DNA of 34,875 nt from an uncultured Rhodothermaceae bacterium (lineage in GTDB: Bacteria > Bacteroidota > Rhodothermia > Rhodothermales > Salinibacteraceae), in contig CAJXLX010000023.1 in NCBI GenBank assembly GCA_913056335.1, positions 1-34,875 of the forward strand, read 5' to 3'. Position 1 is the first letter of the stretch; each line of letters begins with the position of its first letter. Below are positions 7,580-15,395 of the stretch, piece after piece. The translations under genes were made by a program, and so were the position numbers. Below the pieces are notes generated by a model. That model was not told the DNA's origin. It did no database searches and was given only the letters and a program-made list of their open reading frames with translations.

Positions 7580-8671
7580 CTACACCTCATACCGAAGAAC
7601 TAATTCACCCATCTGAATGGTGTCCTCGTTCTGAAGTTCGACAGTTTCCTCGGGGGGCACCTGCTCGTTATTCACCTCGGTGGGGTTCGTTGTGCTCTTG
7701 TTGCGGAGGTAGACTTCGTTGCTGCTTGTTTTTTGGATGATTTCGGCTTGGATACGCGATACCGTGCGGTAGGTATCACCCAGTTGGATATGGGCAAACG
7801 CTCGTTCGCCTTTCACGTCGGCACGCCCAATCGTGACGACATTGCCATCCTCTTCTTCGCGTGGGAATCCCGCAATACGGAACTCACGCCCTTTGTCAGG
7901 ACCCGAGATAATGACAAGTTTGCCCGGAATAAACTTCATCGTTTTAGGGGGGGCCTTAAACTTCAGGGTTTCGGGACTCTCGGGCTGATTCGCCGTTGAA
8001 CTGCTCGACTCTGACTTAATGCGGCGTTCAGGTTCGTCGGTTGTCGGGCCATCGCTGTCTGGAAATAGCGAGTCTTTGTTTCCTTGCAGTTCGGTGTCTT
8101 GTACGCTCAAGTCGCTATCGTCCTGGGTTGCTTCGGATTGGGCTGCCGCCTCGGCCGCTTCGCGTTCTGCTTGCGCACGCTTTTCTTCGCGCCGTTGCTC
8201 GGCTTCTTCCTCGCGCTTCCAGAGGTAATATCCACTCCCAATAATCGCGACCGTGATCAGCAGGCCAATAATGCCAATGATGGTGAACGGATTGCCTTCG
8301 CTCTCCAAGCGCCGTTCCTCGGACGTCTCACTACTCTGGCTGCCCGTTGCGGCTGATCGATTGTTCTCTGTAATGTATGGCTCGCGATTGAATGCACTGA
8401 TTGATACGAGCCCTTCAACGGTGAGGCGATTTCCTTCTGACGGGGCCGTGTCAGACGAGTACCGCACCCGGATTTGGTTACCGTCCTCGTCTTCCAGCAT
8501 GTAGTTCCCCTCGTCTTCAGCCAAGACTCGGGCTACCGTGCCTTCAACTGAAACTTGTGTGTCGTTGTACTGGCCAGGGTTGTTAAGAATATCGCCAACC
8601 GATGTTTGAGCATCAGCGGGGGCGGTTCCGATGAAAGCCAGGAAGGCTACAGCCAACCAAACAAATCTCAT
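7580..8671 (-). CDS. Membrane-anchored FHA-domain protein with N-terminal exported OB-like domain
   Basis: 363 residues from the ATG at 8671, which starts a signal peptide (MRFVWLAVAFLAFIGTAPADAQ); the longer in-frame start at 8785 gives an unlikely N-terminus. Domain order: signal peptide; about 75 residues with OB-fold-like character (VSVEGTVARVL, NYMLEDEDGNQIRVRY, RLTVEGLVSI); a single membrane helix (FTIIGIIGLLITVAIIGSGYYLW); a charged Ala/Glu/Arg coiled coil; an acidic linker; and a C-terminal FHA domain (about 265-363) with the GR pair in TIGRADV and SR in TVSRIQAEI. The usual SxxH histidine is replaced by Gln (SRIQ). FHA domains bind phosphothreonine peptides, so this is a plausible reader for the neighbouring kinase. 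Topology inferred: OB domain outside, FHA inside. Confidence 0.88.
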   Translation of the reverse strand: MRFVWLAVAFLAFIGTAPADAQTSVGDILNNPGQYNDTQVSVEGTVARVLAEDEGNYMLEDEDGNQIRVRYSSDTAPSEGNRLTVEGLVSISAFNREPYITENNRSAATGSQSSETSEERRLESEGNPFTIIGIIGLLITVAIIGSGYYLWKREEEAEQRREEKRAQAEREAAEAAAQSEATQDDSDLSVQDTELQGNKDSLFPDSDGPTTDEPERRIKSESSSSTANQPESPETLKFKAPPKTMKFIPGKLVIISGPDKGREFRIAGFPREEEDGNVVTIGRADVKGERAFAHIQLGDTYRTVSRIQAEIIQKTSSNEVYLRNKSTTNPTEVNNEQVPPEETVELQNEDTIQMGELVLRYEV

Positions 8672-9063
8672 TGGACAAAGGGAAAAGGTATAGGGAACAA
8701 ACGTGAACGCAAAGGCGGGGTGTAGCCGTAGCCCCAGAAGCGGAAAGGACCCAAAAACGGAATGGATCCAAGCCGTACAAGCCAAGGGCTTATCGGATAG
8801 GGCCAGCTACACAATAATCATTAGCAGGCACGGGGTCAATGCCCTTTTTCGGTACCGTGGGGTCGATCCCGTAACATAGCAGGCACTGGTCAACGTGTCG
8901 TGCCCGTGTAAGGATACAAGCAAGACTTTTACGTGCAGTGCCACTTCCCACTAAAGTCAAACCGGGGAGCAGGTTGCATGCCGGTATACGAGAGTCCTTC
9001 GCATCGCTACATGTTAAGAACGCACACGGGTTGGGGGACCGTTTTCAATGTTCGGGAATCAAT
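8672..9063. other. 392-base gap within the phospho-signalling island
   Basis: No gene recognised. It contains two near-copies of TAGCAGGCAC.GGTCAA (about 8822-8840 and 8877-8894), and GGGGTCGATCCC between them, so it may hold a promoter or operator for the FHA and kinase genes. It probably separates two transcription units of the minus-strand island. No T-rich terminator is evident after the upstream gene. Confidence 0.4.
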
Positions 9064-10545
9064 TTAATTGTTTCGGATGCCTACACGTACGACACCGGCC
9101 CACTCGTCGTCTTGGTAGTTAGGCCAAACCACTTCGTACGCACGTCGGCCTGCATAGCGTGTTTGGTGATGATACAAGGCAGGGGTTGTCGTGGTACGCT
9201 CCCATAAGTCATCATCGTACTCCAGCCCGCCCCGTGAAAATTGCTCGCTATGGATAACTGCTCCTTCTGTATTCTGGATTGCAAAATAGAGGAGCGCATT
9301 GCTTTCTTCAAACAGCGGGCCGAAGTTGGCAAGAGGTTCACCGCCCAGGTAGGCGCCCCCAATAAGGGTGCCCACCGCGCTTCCGGTAGCCGCGTACGAC
9401 CGCGACAACTGCTGCGACACCATGCGTTGCCAGCGCTCATTGTTTTGAATGTCGGCAATGAGTCCTTCGAGCAGTGCGTTCTCGCCGGGCGATGTGCGCG
9501 ATTCAAACTGGAGCACGAAGTATCCTGCATCTACAGGAGAGATGAGCCACGCTTCATCCGGGTTCTCCGAAGACTCAAGCATGGTCACGTTTCCCGAAAG
9601 ACGCTCCAGGTCGTTGGTAGAAGGGGGAGCAATCGTGCCCGAGTCGTAAAAAATGACATCCGAACGGGCATCGCGTGTCATCAGGTAGATGCCAACCACG
9701 AAGTTCGGAAAGCGGATGCGTTGCATCTCGCTGCGCACGTGGCTCACAACCGCGTCAGACGTCACGCCGCGGAATAGCACGTTGCCATGTTTGGCAATCG
9801 GGCTTAACATTTGGCCCCGTACCGTAATCAGGCTCGTTAGCACATTTTCAGGGGTCGGCGTGCGGATGGCGAGCCGCTTAGCAATATCGAAAGCACGATC
9901 GAACTCGGTGGTAATCATGTACAGCTCTTTCAAGTCAGATGCTGCATCGTCCCACGTCACATACGACTGGTCCCCATTCCAGTCATTAATAATGGTTTCG
10001 TAGGCCGCAATTGCTTCTTCGTGGTTCTCGGTGCGGTAGGCTGAAGAGCCACACAGGTAGTTCAAGCGGAACGTGCGGTTGCTGTACGCCCCGTACCGTG
10101 AGCAGTACCGATGGGCTTCTCCATACGATTCGTTGTCATGAAGCCGCCCTACCCAGGTTTGCAGGGTGGACGTGATGCGTCCGCCAAACGCACCACGATT
10201 GGCCAAGTAGTCGTTCGTCGTGATAGACTGTAAGAACGATGGGCTTCCCCCCGGGGCCTGCTGCACATGGCTATGCCAGCTGCTGTACGCCTCAACCAAT
10301 GCATCTTGTACACGTCCAGTCGAGCATTCGCGCAGGGCGGTGTTGATGAGCCGGATGGCTCCAGAATAGTTGTTCTGATTAACGAGGCGATCGGCTGTCG
10401 ACAGCTGCTGGTCTGCAAAGGACTGGTCGCAAGTGGTCTGGGCCTGTGCCGATTGAACCCAGGTTGGCAACGGCTCGGCAGCGCCCAGCACGAAGAAAGC
10501 AATGACGAAACAGCCAGCAAGAAATGGGGGGTAAGGTCGACGCAT
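9064..10545 (-). CDS. Secreted protein with TPR-like N-terminal half, function unknown
   Basis: 493 residues from the ATG at 10545 (MRRPYPPFLAGCFVIAFFV...AQA), chosen over the start nine codons upstream because it leads straight into a signal peptide. The mature part has helical TPR-like stretches (STADRLVNQNNYSGAIRLINTAL; ENHEEAIAAYETIINDW; EFDRAFDIAKRLAI). A C-terminal half of mixed alpha/beta character follows, starting near LTSLITVRGQML (NFVVGIYLMTRDARSDVIFYDSG ... EAWLISPVDAGYFVLQFES ... LLYFAIQNTEGAVIHSEQF). That half reads like an extracytoplasmic sensor domain, but I do not recognise a named family. There is no second membrane helix. It sits between PP2C (108-base gap) and the FHA gene, on the same strand, which suggests a role in sensing for the phosphorylation system; this is inference from position only. 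Confidence 0.75.
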   Translation of the reverse strand: MRRPYPPFLAGCFVIAFFVLGAAEPLPTWVQSAQAQTTCDQSFADQQLSTADRLVNQNNYSGAIRLINTALRECSTGRVQDALVEAYSSWHSHVQQAPGGSPSFLQSITTNDYLANRGAFGGRITSTLQTWVGRLHDNESYGEAHRYCSRYGAYSNRTFRLNYLCGSSAYRTENHEEAIAAYETIINDWNGDQSYVTWDDAASDLKELYMITTEFDRAFDIAKRLAIRTPTPENVLTSLITVRGQMLSPIAKHGNVLFRGVTSDAVVSHVRSEMQRIRFPNFVVGIYLMTRDARSDVIFYDSGTIAPPSTNDLERLSGNVTMLESSENPDEAWLISPVDAGYFVLQFESRTSPGENALLEGLIADIQNNERWQRMVSQQLSRSYAATGSAVGTLIGGAYLGGEPLANFGPLFEESNALLYFAIQNTEGAVIHSEQFSRGGLEYDDDLWERTTTTPALYHHQTRYAGRRAYEVVWPNYQDDEWAGVVRVGIRNN

Positions 10546-10653
10546 AGAACTCGGCGGAATGCGGCAAGTCAAGAGTAGGGCAGCGGCTCATGGAGGACCA
10601 GCCCGGAGTAGTAATGCACAGACGGTATTATGTGGTACGATGCCGGTTATTTA

Positions 10654-11484
10654 TCATGCCAGTTCCTCTTGGGTTGGCGGAAAAGCGTAAGTGCGTACTT
10701 GGCCCAGGTTGCGTGTAATCGTACCGGCTTCAGCCATCACAACCGAGATATTATCGCTCGATCCTGAATGATACGCCAGCGATACCAATGACTCGGCAGC
10801 CGTACGTAAGTCGGTCGTGCCCACCATGTACGAGGCAAACAGCTTCTCCTGCTCGTCCATCTTATCTACAATGAGCCCATCAGAACAGAGCAAAAACCCG
10901 TCCCCATTTTTGAGATCGTAGTATGGCTTCTCTTTAGGAAAGAAGTCGGGCACGTCATCGCCCCCATCAAGCGTTTTGTTGATGATGTGCCCATACTGAC
11001 GTACAAATTTGGGGTCGAGGTCAGAAGTATTTGCCTGCTTGCGAAACTCCTCCAGGTATGAATGGTCGGTGGTCACTTGGCGCATGACGCCGTCGTGCAG
11101 ATGATACACGCGGCTATCGCCCATATTGCCGACAACAAATCGGTCTTTGAATCCAAGCACACAGGTTAGCGTGGTGCCCATGCCATCCAGCGAGGGCTCC
11201 TGCTCGATAACCGTGCGAATGGCCTCTTGTGACTCCTGATAGACCTCAGTCATGATTTCCTTCATCTCCTCGGGCTCGGTTTGATACCGAAACCGCTCGT
11301 CGAGGTAGGCCTCTACCCGTTTCAGCACAGACTGACTCGCAATCTGTCCGCCCGCGGTGCCGCCCATACCATCGGCCACCGCGAGAAAAAACGCGTCGGG
11401 ATGCGGATAAAACTGCAGAATGTCGTCCTGGTTAACCTCACGGCGTCCAGGATAGGTGGTACCATGCGCAGAAATTGGGAGCAT
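10654..11484 (-). CDS. PP2C-family (PPM) Ser/Thr protein phosphatase
   Basis: 276 residues, the size of a stand-alone bacterial PP2C (PrpC/Stp type). Mn/Mg-dependent phosphatase that removes phosphate from Ser/Thr residues. The ordered motifs are all present: RREVNQDD (Asp20/21), VADGMGG with metal-ligand Asp38 and Gly39, GMGTTLTC (101-108), GDSRVY (122-127), LCSDGL with Asp202, and the terminal metal motif SSDNISVV with Asp244-Asn245. There is no transmembrane segment, so it is cytoplasmic. It is first in the minus-strand island that ends with the kinase, and is the natural antagonist of that kinase. The start at 11484 has no Shine-Dalgarno motif. The upstream gap to polA is unusually long. 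Confidence 0.95.
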   Translation of the reverse strand: MLPISAHGTTYPGRREVNQDDILQFYPHPDAFFLAVADGMGGTAGGQIASQSVLKRVEAYLDERFRYQTEPEEMKEIMTEVYQESQEAIRTVIEQEPSLDGMGTTLTCVLGFKDRFVVGNMGDSRVYHLHDGVMRQVTTDHSYLEEFRKQANTSDLDPKFVRQYGHIINKTLDGGDDVPDFFPKEKPYYDLKNGDGFLLCSDGLIVDKMDEQEKLFASYMVGTTDLRTAAESLVSLAYHSGSSDNISVVMAEAGTITRNLGQVRTYAFPPTQEELA

Positions 11485-12321
11485 TACGTCCGGAGAAAAA
11501 TCTTCAGCGACTACACGAGCAAAGAAAGAGGGAGCACTCGGTCAAGATGATGCGGCTATGGAGAGAACAAAGAAGCACAACGCCGAAACAGTCTGGCAGC
11601 ATATGTTTGGAGCTCCCAATCAAACATGGGGCTGAGCCGCTCTACACCGGCACGAAGTAGTTGGGTACACACACGTATGTTATCTCCATCATGTTGTGAT
11701 GTAACAGCTTAGTGAGACATCGAAGATGCACAAGGGCACTTTTCCACAAGGAAGCCGCTTCACAGCGATGCTTCTGCAGTGCGTGTCTTGTCAATATGAG
11801 GTCTTCTGTGTGCCCCACGTGCGGTAAGCGCAGGTCAGAAGCATACACGAACACGGGCCTATGCGAGGAAGCAGAGGAGCCCGGCGACCGTTTATCTTCT
11901 TGCGGGTCTCTTATGGCATTTCACTACATATGTTGATTGAGCACAAGCGTAATACGAAGGGTACGCAATAGAAAACGGAGGGGCAAGTGATTTTTAAACA
12001 GCTTTTACCGCGATGGGATTTCGATTTGAACCATTGGTCGTCTACTACACATCGCGCGAATCCAATTTACGGCTAAAATAAATATAATCAATGGTATGTA
12101 AGGAGTAAGAGATTGCTGAGACCCGCTTGGATACTACGTTGCACATCTTGCATTGGTCGGCTTTTCATATCGGAGGATGAGTAACAGGCAAGATAGGCAA
12201 CGTTCCATTGCCCTGCATGCATGTAGGGCACATGCAGGGCCTACACTGCCGAACCGCGGTTTCAGCGAAGCATACACGATGTGCTACCCCACGCACTCTT
12301 GCACGCTCATCCCCTCTGCGC
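11485..12321. other. 837-base divergent gap between the PP2C gene and polA
   Basis: It is the longest gene-free stretch in the window and is visibly less GC-rich than its neighbours. Features seen: a hairpin ATGTTTG (11603-11609) / CAAACAT (11621-11627) enclosing GGAGCTCC; an exact TATAAT at 12083-12088 in an AT-rich patch; and the overlapping palindromes at 12210-12240. A 74-codon GTG-started frame (11712-11936) is mentioned under rejected items. No tRNA or known riboswitch is recognised. The region probably carries both divergent promoters, and room remains for a small RNA. Confidence 0.5.
12210..12240 (+). promoter_or_regulatory. Overlapping alternative palindromes upstream of polA
   Basis: GCCCTGCATG (12210-12219) is perfectly complementary to CATGCAGGGC (12231-12240). 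The same left arm can instead fold onto the nearer CATGTAGGG (12220-12228) with one mismatch. The two foldings exclude each other. They lie about 82 bases before the polA ATG, so they could be in its leader or be a protein-binding site. No function is known. Confidence 0.35.
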
Positions 12322-15111
12322 ATGGCCCCCGCCGAAAACAACACCACCACGCTGTACCTTATTGATGCGATGGCGCTTGCCTATCGTGCCCATTACATCT
12401 TTATCAAACGTCCGCTGATCAATTCGAAGGGCGAAAACACCTCAGCCGCGTACGGCTTCACCAACTCGCTGCTCAAGCTCATCAGCGACCACGAGATGGA
12501 GCACATCGCGGTCGTGTTCGATGTGCCCAGTCAGGACGGCACCTTCCGCGAAGACATCTACGAAGACTACAAAGCGCACCGCGACCCGCCGCCCGACGAG
12601 CTGCTCGACAATCTGCCACGCATTAAAGCCATCGTGCGGGCCATGGACATTCCCGTGGCTGAAGTCGAGGGCGTCGAGGCCGATGACGTAATCGGCACCC
12701 TCGCTCGCGATGCCGAGCAGGATGGCGCCGATGTGGTGATCGTGTCGCCCGACAAGGATTTTAAGCAGCTCCTGTCGCCGTCCATTTCTATGTACAAGCC
12801 GGCGCGCGGTGATCAAGATTTTGAACACATCACGGCCGCCAGCTTTCGCGAAGAGATGGGGCTGGAGCCGGGGCAGTTTATCGATATGCTCGCGCTCTGG
12901 GGCGACTCATCCGACAACGTACCGGGTGTCCCGCTCATTGGCGAAAAGACCTCGCAGAAGCTGCTGCGCGAGTATCCCGACGTGGAATCCGTCATTGCGC
13001 ATGCTGAGGAAGTAGGCGGCAAGCGCGGGCAAAATCTGAAGGAGTTTGCCGACCAGGCGCGCATGAGTCGCAAGCTCGTGCAGATTAAGACCGATGTCGA
13101 CTTTGGGCTCGACTGGCACCAGCTCCGCCAGGCCAATCCCGACATGGCTGAGTTGCGGCGCCTCTTTCAAGTATTCGAGTTCGAATCCCTGCTCGACCGC
13201 GTCGATCTGAACGGCGACGGCACCGACGCTTCCGCATCCAGTAGTAACGAGCCGGGCGACGACAGTGAGGCGCTCTCATTTGACTTCGGACCGTACGAAG
13301 CGGTGAAAGAGCTCGATCCGGAGAACGTCACCTACGGCTTCATCCAGCATCGCGAGGAGCTCGAAGACTTTGCCGACACGCTCGCTGAGCACGATCGCTA
13401 CGCCTTCGACACCGAAACCACCTCGACCGACTCAATGATCGCGTCGCTGGTGGGGATGTCGTTTGCCTGGACGCCCCATGAGGCGACCTACGTGCCCACG
13501 CCGCTACCCGACGGCACCTCCACGCAAGACGTGCTCGACGTGCTGCGCGATGTGCTTGAAACGCCGTCTACGCTCATCGGCCACAACCTGAAGTACGACC
13601 TCGTGGTGATGCGCCGCCACGGTGTGGATGTGCAGGGCACCATCTTCGACACCATGATCGCGCACTACCTGCTGCATCCCGAACAGACGCAAAACCTGAA
13701 TGATGTGGCGCGCTCCATTCTCAACTATAAGATGGAGCCCATCGAGAACCTGATTGGCTCGGGGCGCTCGCAGATCACAATGCGCGAGGTCGACATTGCC
13801 GATGCGGCGCGCTACGCCTGCGAAGATGCCGACATCAGCCTGCAGCTTGCCGGGCCGCTGGAGGAGGCGCTGCGTGAAATTGACCTGTGGACGATTGCCG
13901 CAGAGATGGAATTTCCGCTCGTGCGTGTCCTGGCCGAGATGGAGCACACCGGCATCCGCGTGGATACGGATGTGCTTGATGCGATCTCTGACCGCCTCGC
14001 TGACGAGCTTGACGATATCGGCAGCCAGATCTATGAGCTGGCAGGCACCGAGTTCAACATCAACTCCACGCAGCAGCTGGGCACGGTGCTGTTTGAGAAG
14101 CTGGATCTTCCGGTCATCTCGAAGACCTCCACCGGGCGGCCCTCCACCAAAGAAAGCGTGCTGGAGGAACTCTCTACGCAGCACGACCTTCCGGGGCTTG
14201 TGCTCGACTGGCGCAAAACCTACAAGCTCAAAAGCACCTATCTGGATAGCCTGGGCGAACTGGTGCATCCCGAAACGAATCGCATCCACACCAGCTTCAA
14301 CCAGGCGCGTACCGCCACCGGGCGGCTTTCGTCGTCGGACCCGAACCTGCAGAACATCCCGATTCGTACGCCGGTGGGACGCGAGATCCGCAAGGCGTTT
14401 GTCCCGCGCGAGGGCTGGCAGCTCATGGCTGCCGACTACGCACAGATCGAGCTGCGCATCCTCGCCTCCATGAGCGGCGATGAGGCGATGCAGGAGACCT
14501 TCCGCAGTGGCGGCGACATTCACACCGACGCCGCTGCCCGCGTCTTCGACATCGACCCCGGCGATGTAACGCGCGATCAGCGGCGCAAGGCCAAGGAGGT
14601 TAACTACGGCATTCCGTACGGCGTGTCGCCGTGGGGCTTGGCACAGCGGCTCCGCTCCTCGGTCGAGGAAGCCCAGGAGCTGATCGACCAGTACCGCAAG
14701 TCGTATCCCGGCGTCGCCTCCCTCTTGAACCAGCTGGTGGAAGAAGCCCGCGACAAAGGCTATGCCGAAACCCTGCGCGGACGCCGCCGCCCGATTCCTG
14801 ACCTCACGGCCAGCAACTCCAACCGCCGCAGCGCGGCTGAACGCATCGCTGTGAACATGCCGATTCAGGGCACGCAGGCGGATATGATCAAGATTGCCAT
14901 GAACAGCATCGACAGTCGCATCCGGCAGAGCCAGCTCGACAGCCGGATGCTCCTGCAGGTGCACGATGAACTCGTGTTCGATGTAGCTCCCGGCGAAGAG
15001 GAGACGCTGAAAACGCTGGTCAAGACGGAGATGGAAGCTGCGCTTCCGCTTGACGGCGTGCCGGTAGCAGTAGACATTGCGCTGGGCGATAACTGGCTGG
15101 AGGCGCACTGA
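12322..15111 (+). CDS. polA: DNA polymerase I, complete with 5' nuclease, proofreading and polymerase domains
   Basis: 929 residues from the ATG at 12322. This start makes the catalytic residues fall on, or within two positions of, E. coli numbering (E. coli Pol I has 928 residues), which supports it over the TTG at 12208. The 5'-3' nuclease domain occupies about 1-300 (YLIDAMALAYRAHY; VEGVEADDVIGTLA; VSPDKDFKQLL). The 3'-5' exonuclease is about 345-515 and looks active: DxE in DTETTSTDS (Asp363, Glu365), GHNLKYD (Asp426), YACED (Tyr498, Asp502). The polymerase has motif A DYAQIELR with Asp705, the O-helix RRKAKEVNYGIPYG with Arg754, Lys758, Tyr762 and Tyr766, and motif C HDE with Asp882-Glu883. 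Position 762 is Tyr where E. coli has Phe. It acts in repair and Okazaki-fragment processing. Confidence 0.97.
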   Translation: MAPAENNTTTLYLIDAMALAYRAHYIFIKRPLINSKGENTSAAYGFTNSLLKLISDHEMEHIAVVFDVPSQDGTFREDIYEDYKAHRDPPPDELLDNLPRIKAIVRAMDIPVAEVEGVEADDVIGTLARDAEQDGADVVIVSPDKDFKQLLSPSISMYKPARGDQDFEHITAASFREEMGLEPGQFIDMLALWGDSSDNVPGVPLIGEKTSQKLLREYPDVESVIAHAEEVGGKRGQNLKEFADQARMSRKLVQIKTDVDFGLDWHQLRQANPDMAELRRLFQVFEFESLLDRVDLNGDGTDASASSSNEPGDDSEALSFDFGPYEAVKELDPENVTYGFIQHREELEDFADTLAEHDRYAFDTETTSTDSMIASLVGMSFAWTPHEATYVPTPLPDGTSTQDVLDVLRDVLETPSTLIGHNLKYDLVVMRRHGVDVQGTIFDTMIAHYLLHPEQTQNLNDVARSILNYKMEPIENLIGSGRSQITMREVDIADAARYACEDADISLQLAGPLEEALREIDLWTIAAEMEFPLVRVLAEMEHTGIRVDTDVLDAISDRLADELDDIGSQIYELAGTEFNINSTQQLGTVLFEKLDLPVISKTSTGRPSTKESVLEELSTQHDLPGLVLDWRKTYKLKSTYLDSLGELVHPETNRIHTSFNQARTATGRLSSSDPNLQNIPIRTPVGREIRKAFVPREGWQLMAADYAQIELRILASMSGDEAMQETFRSGGDIHTDAAARVFDIDPGDVTRDQRRKAKEVNYGIPYGVSPWGLAQRLRSSVEEAQELIDQYRKSYPGVASLLNQLVEEARDKGYAETLRGRRRPIPDLTASNSNRRSAAERIAVNMPIQGTQADMIKIAMNSIDSRIRQSQLDSRMLLQVHDELVFDVAPGEEETLKTLVKTEMEAALPLDGVPVAVDIALGDNWLEAH

Positions 15112-15136
15112 TTGCGCACTGATTGTGCACTGAGCG
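15104..15136 (+). repeat. Three tandem 11-bp units at the polA stop codon
   Basis: CGCACTGATTG (15104-15114) is repeated exactly at 15115-15125 and again with changes (TGCACTGAGCG) at 15126-15136. Each unit contains TGA. Because 11 is not a multiple of 3, the three TGA codons (15109, 15120, 15131) fall in all three forward frames. The first is the polA stop. Confidence 0.8.
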
Positions 15137-15168
15137 TGTCTCCCATGCATCCCGCAAGCAAAAATGAT

Positions 15169-15321
15169 AGTAGGTAGACGTTAAGTGATAGCTCTCCTGA
15201 TAAAACCTTTCCTGGGGTGAACGGGCCTCCGTTCGCCTCCGCCGGAGACGTCCGCGCCAGGGCGCTTCCAGTCTCCGGCTACAGACCCATTCCTTCTATC
15301 ACTTACCATTGAACCGCTACC
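15169..15321 (-). repeat. Dispersed structured repeat, full copy A, with 10-bp terminal inverted repeats
   Basis: Terminal inverted repeats TAAGTGATAG (15182-15191) and CTATCACTTA (15296-15305) are perfect. Inside are two hairpins: GAACGG (15219-15224)/CCGTTC (15229-15234), extendable with wobble pairs, and GCCGGAGAC (15241-15249)/GTCTCCGGC (15271-15279) with inner arms GCGCC/GGCGC. Base by base, the whole stretch matches the reverse complement of 31494-31649 with scattered substitutions. The match also covers about 13-16 bases outside the inverted repeats on each side (AGTAGGTA.ACGTT and TTGAACCGCTACC). It occupies the polA-M16 gap. I mark minus because it is inverted relative to the 31494 copy. 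Confidence 0.88.
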
Positions 15322-15395
15322 GAAAAAATTAGGAATGCGAGCACGTACCCGTTCGTGCCGCCCCGATACTCTTCAAAACTGATTCCCCGTTTCGT

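Noticed and set aside
11712..11936. 74-codon GTG-started frame with CSAC..CPTCGK resembling a zinc ribbon
   Set aside because: The start codon is weak, there is no ribosome-binding motif, and composition matches the gap rather than genes; four cysteines can occur by chance. Mentioned only as part of the gap finding.
12000..12062. tRNA-like T-loop (GGTTCAAATC) on the minus strand
   Set aside because: The flanking bases do not form a T stem or an acceptor stem.
13504..15150. 548-codon open frame antisense to polA
   Set aside because: It lies wholly opposite polA, whose catalytic motifs are intact. GC-rich codon use leaves few stops on the opposite strand, and the translation has no domain.
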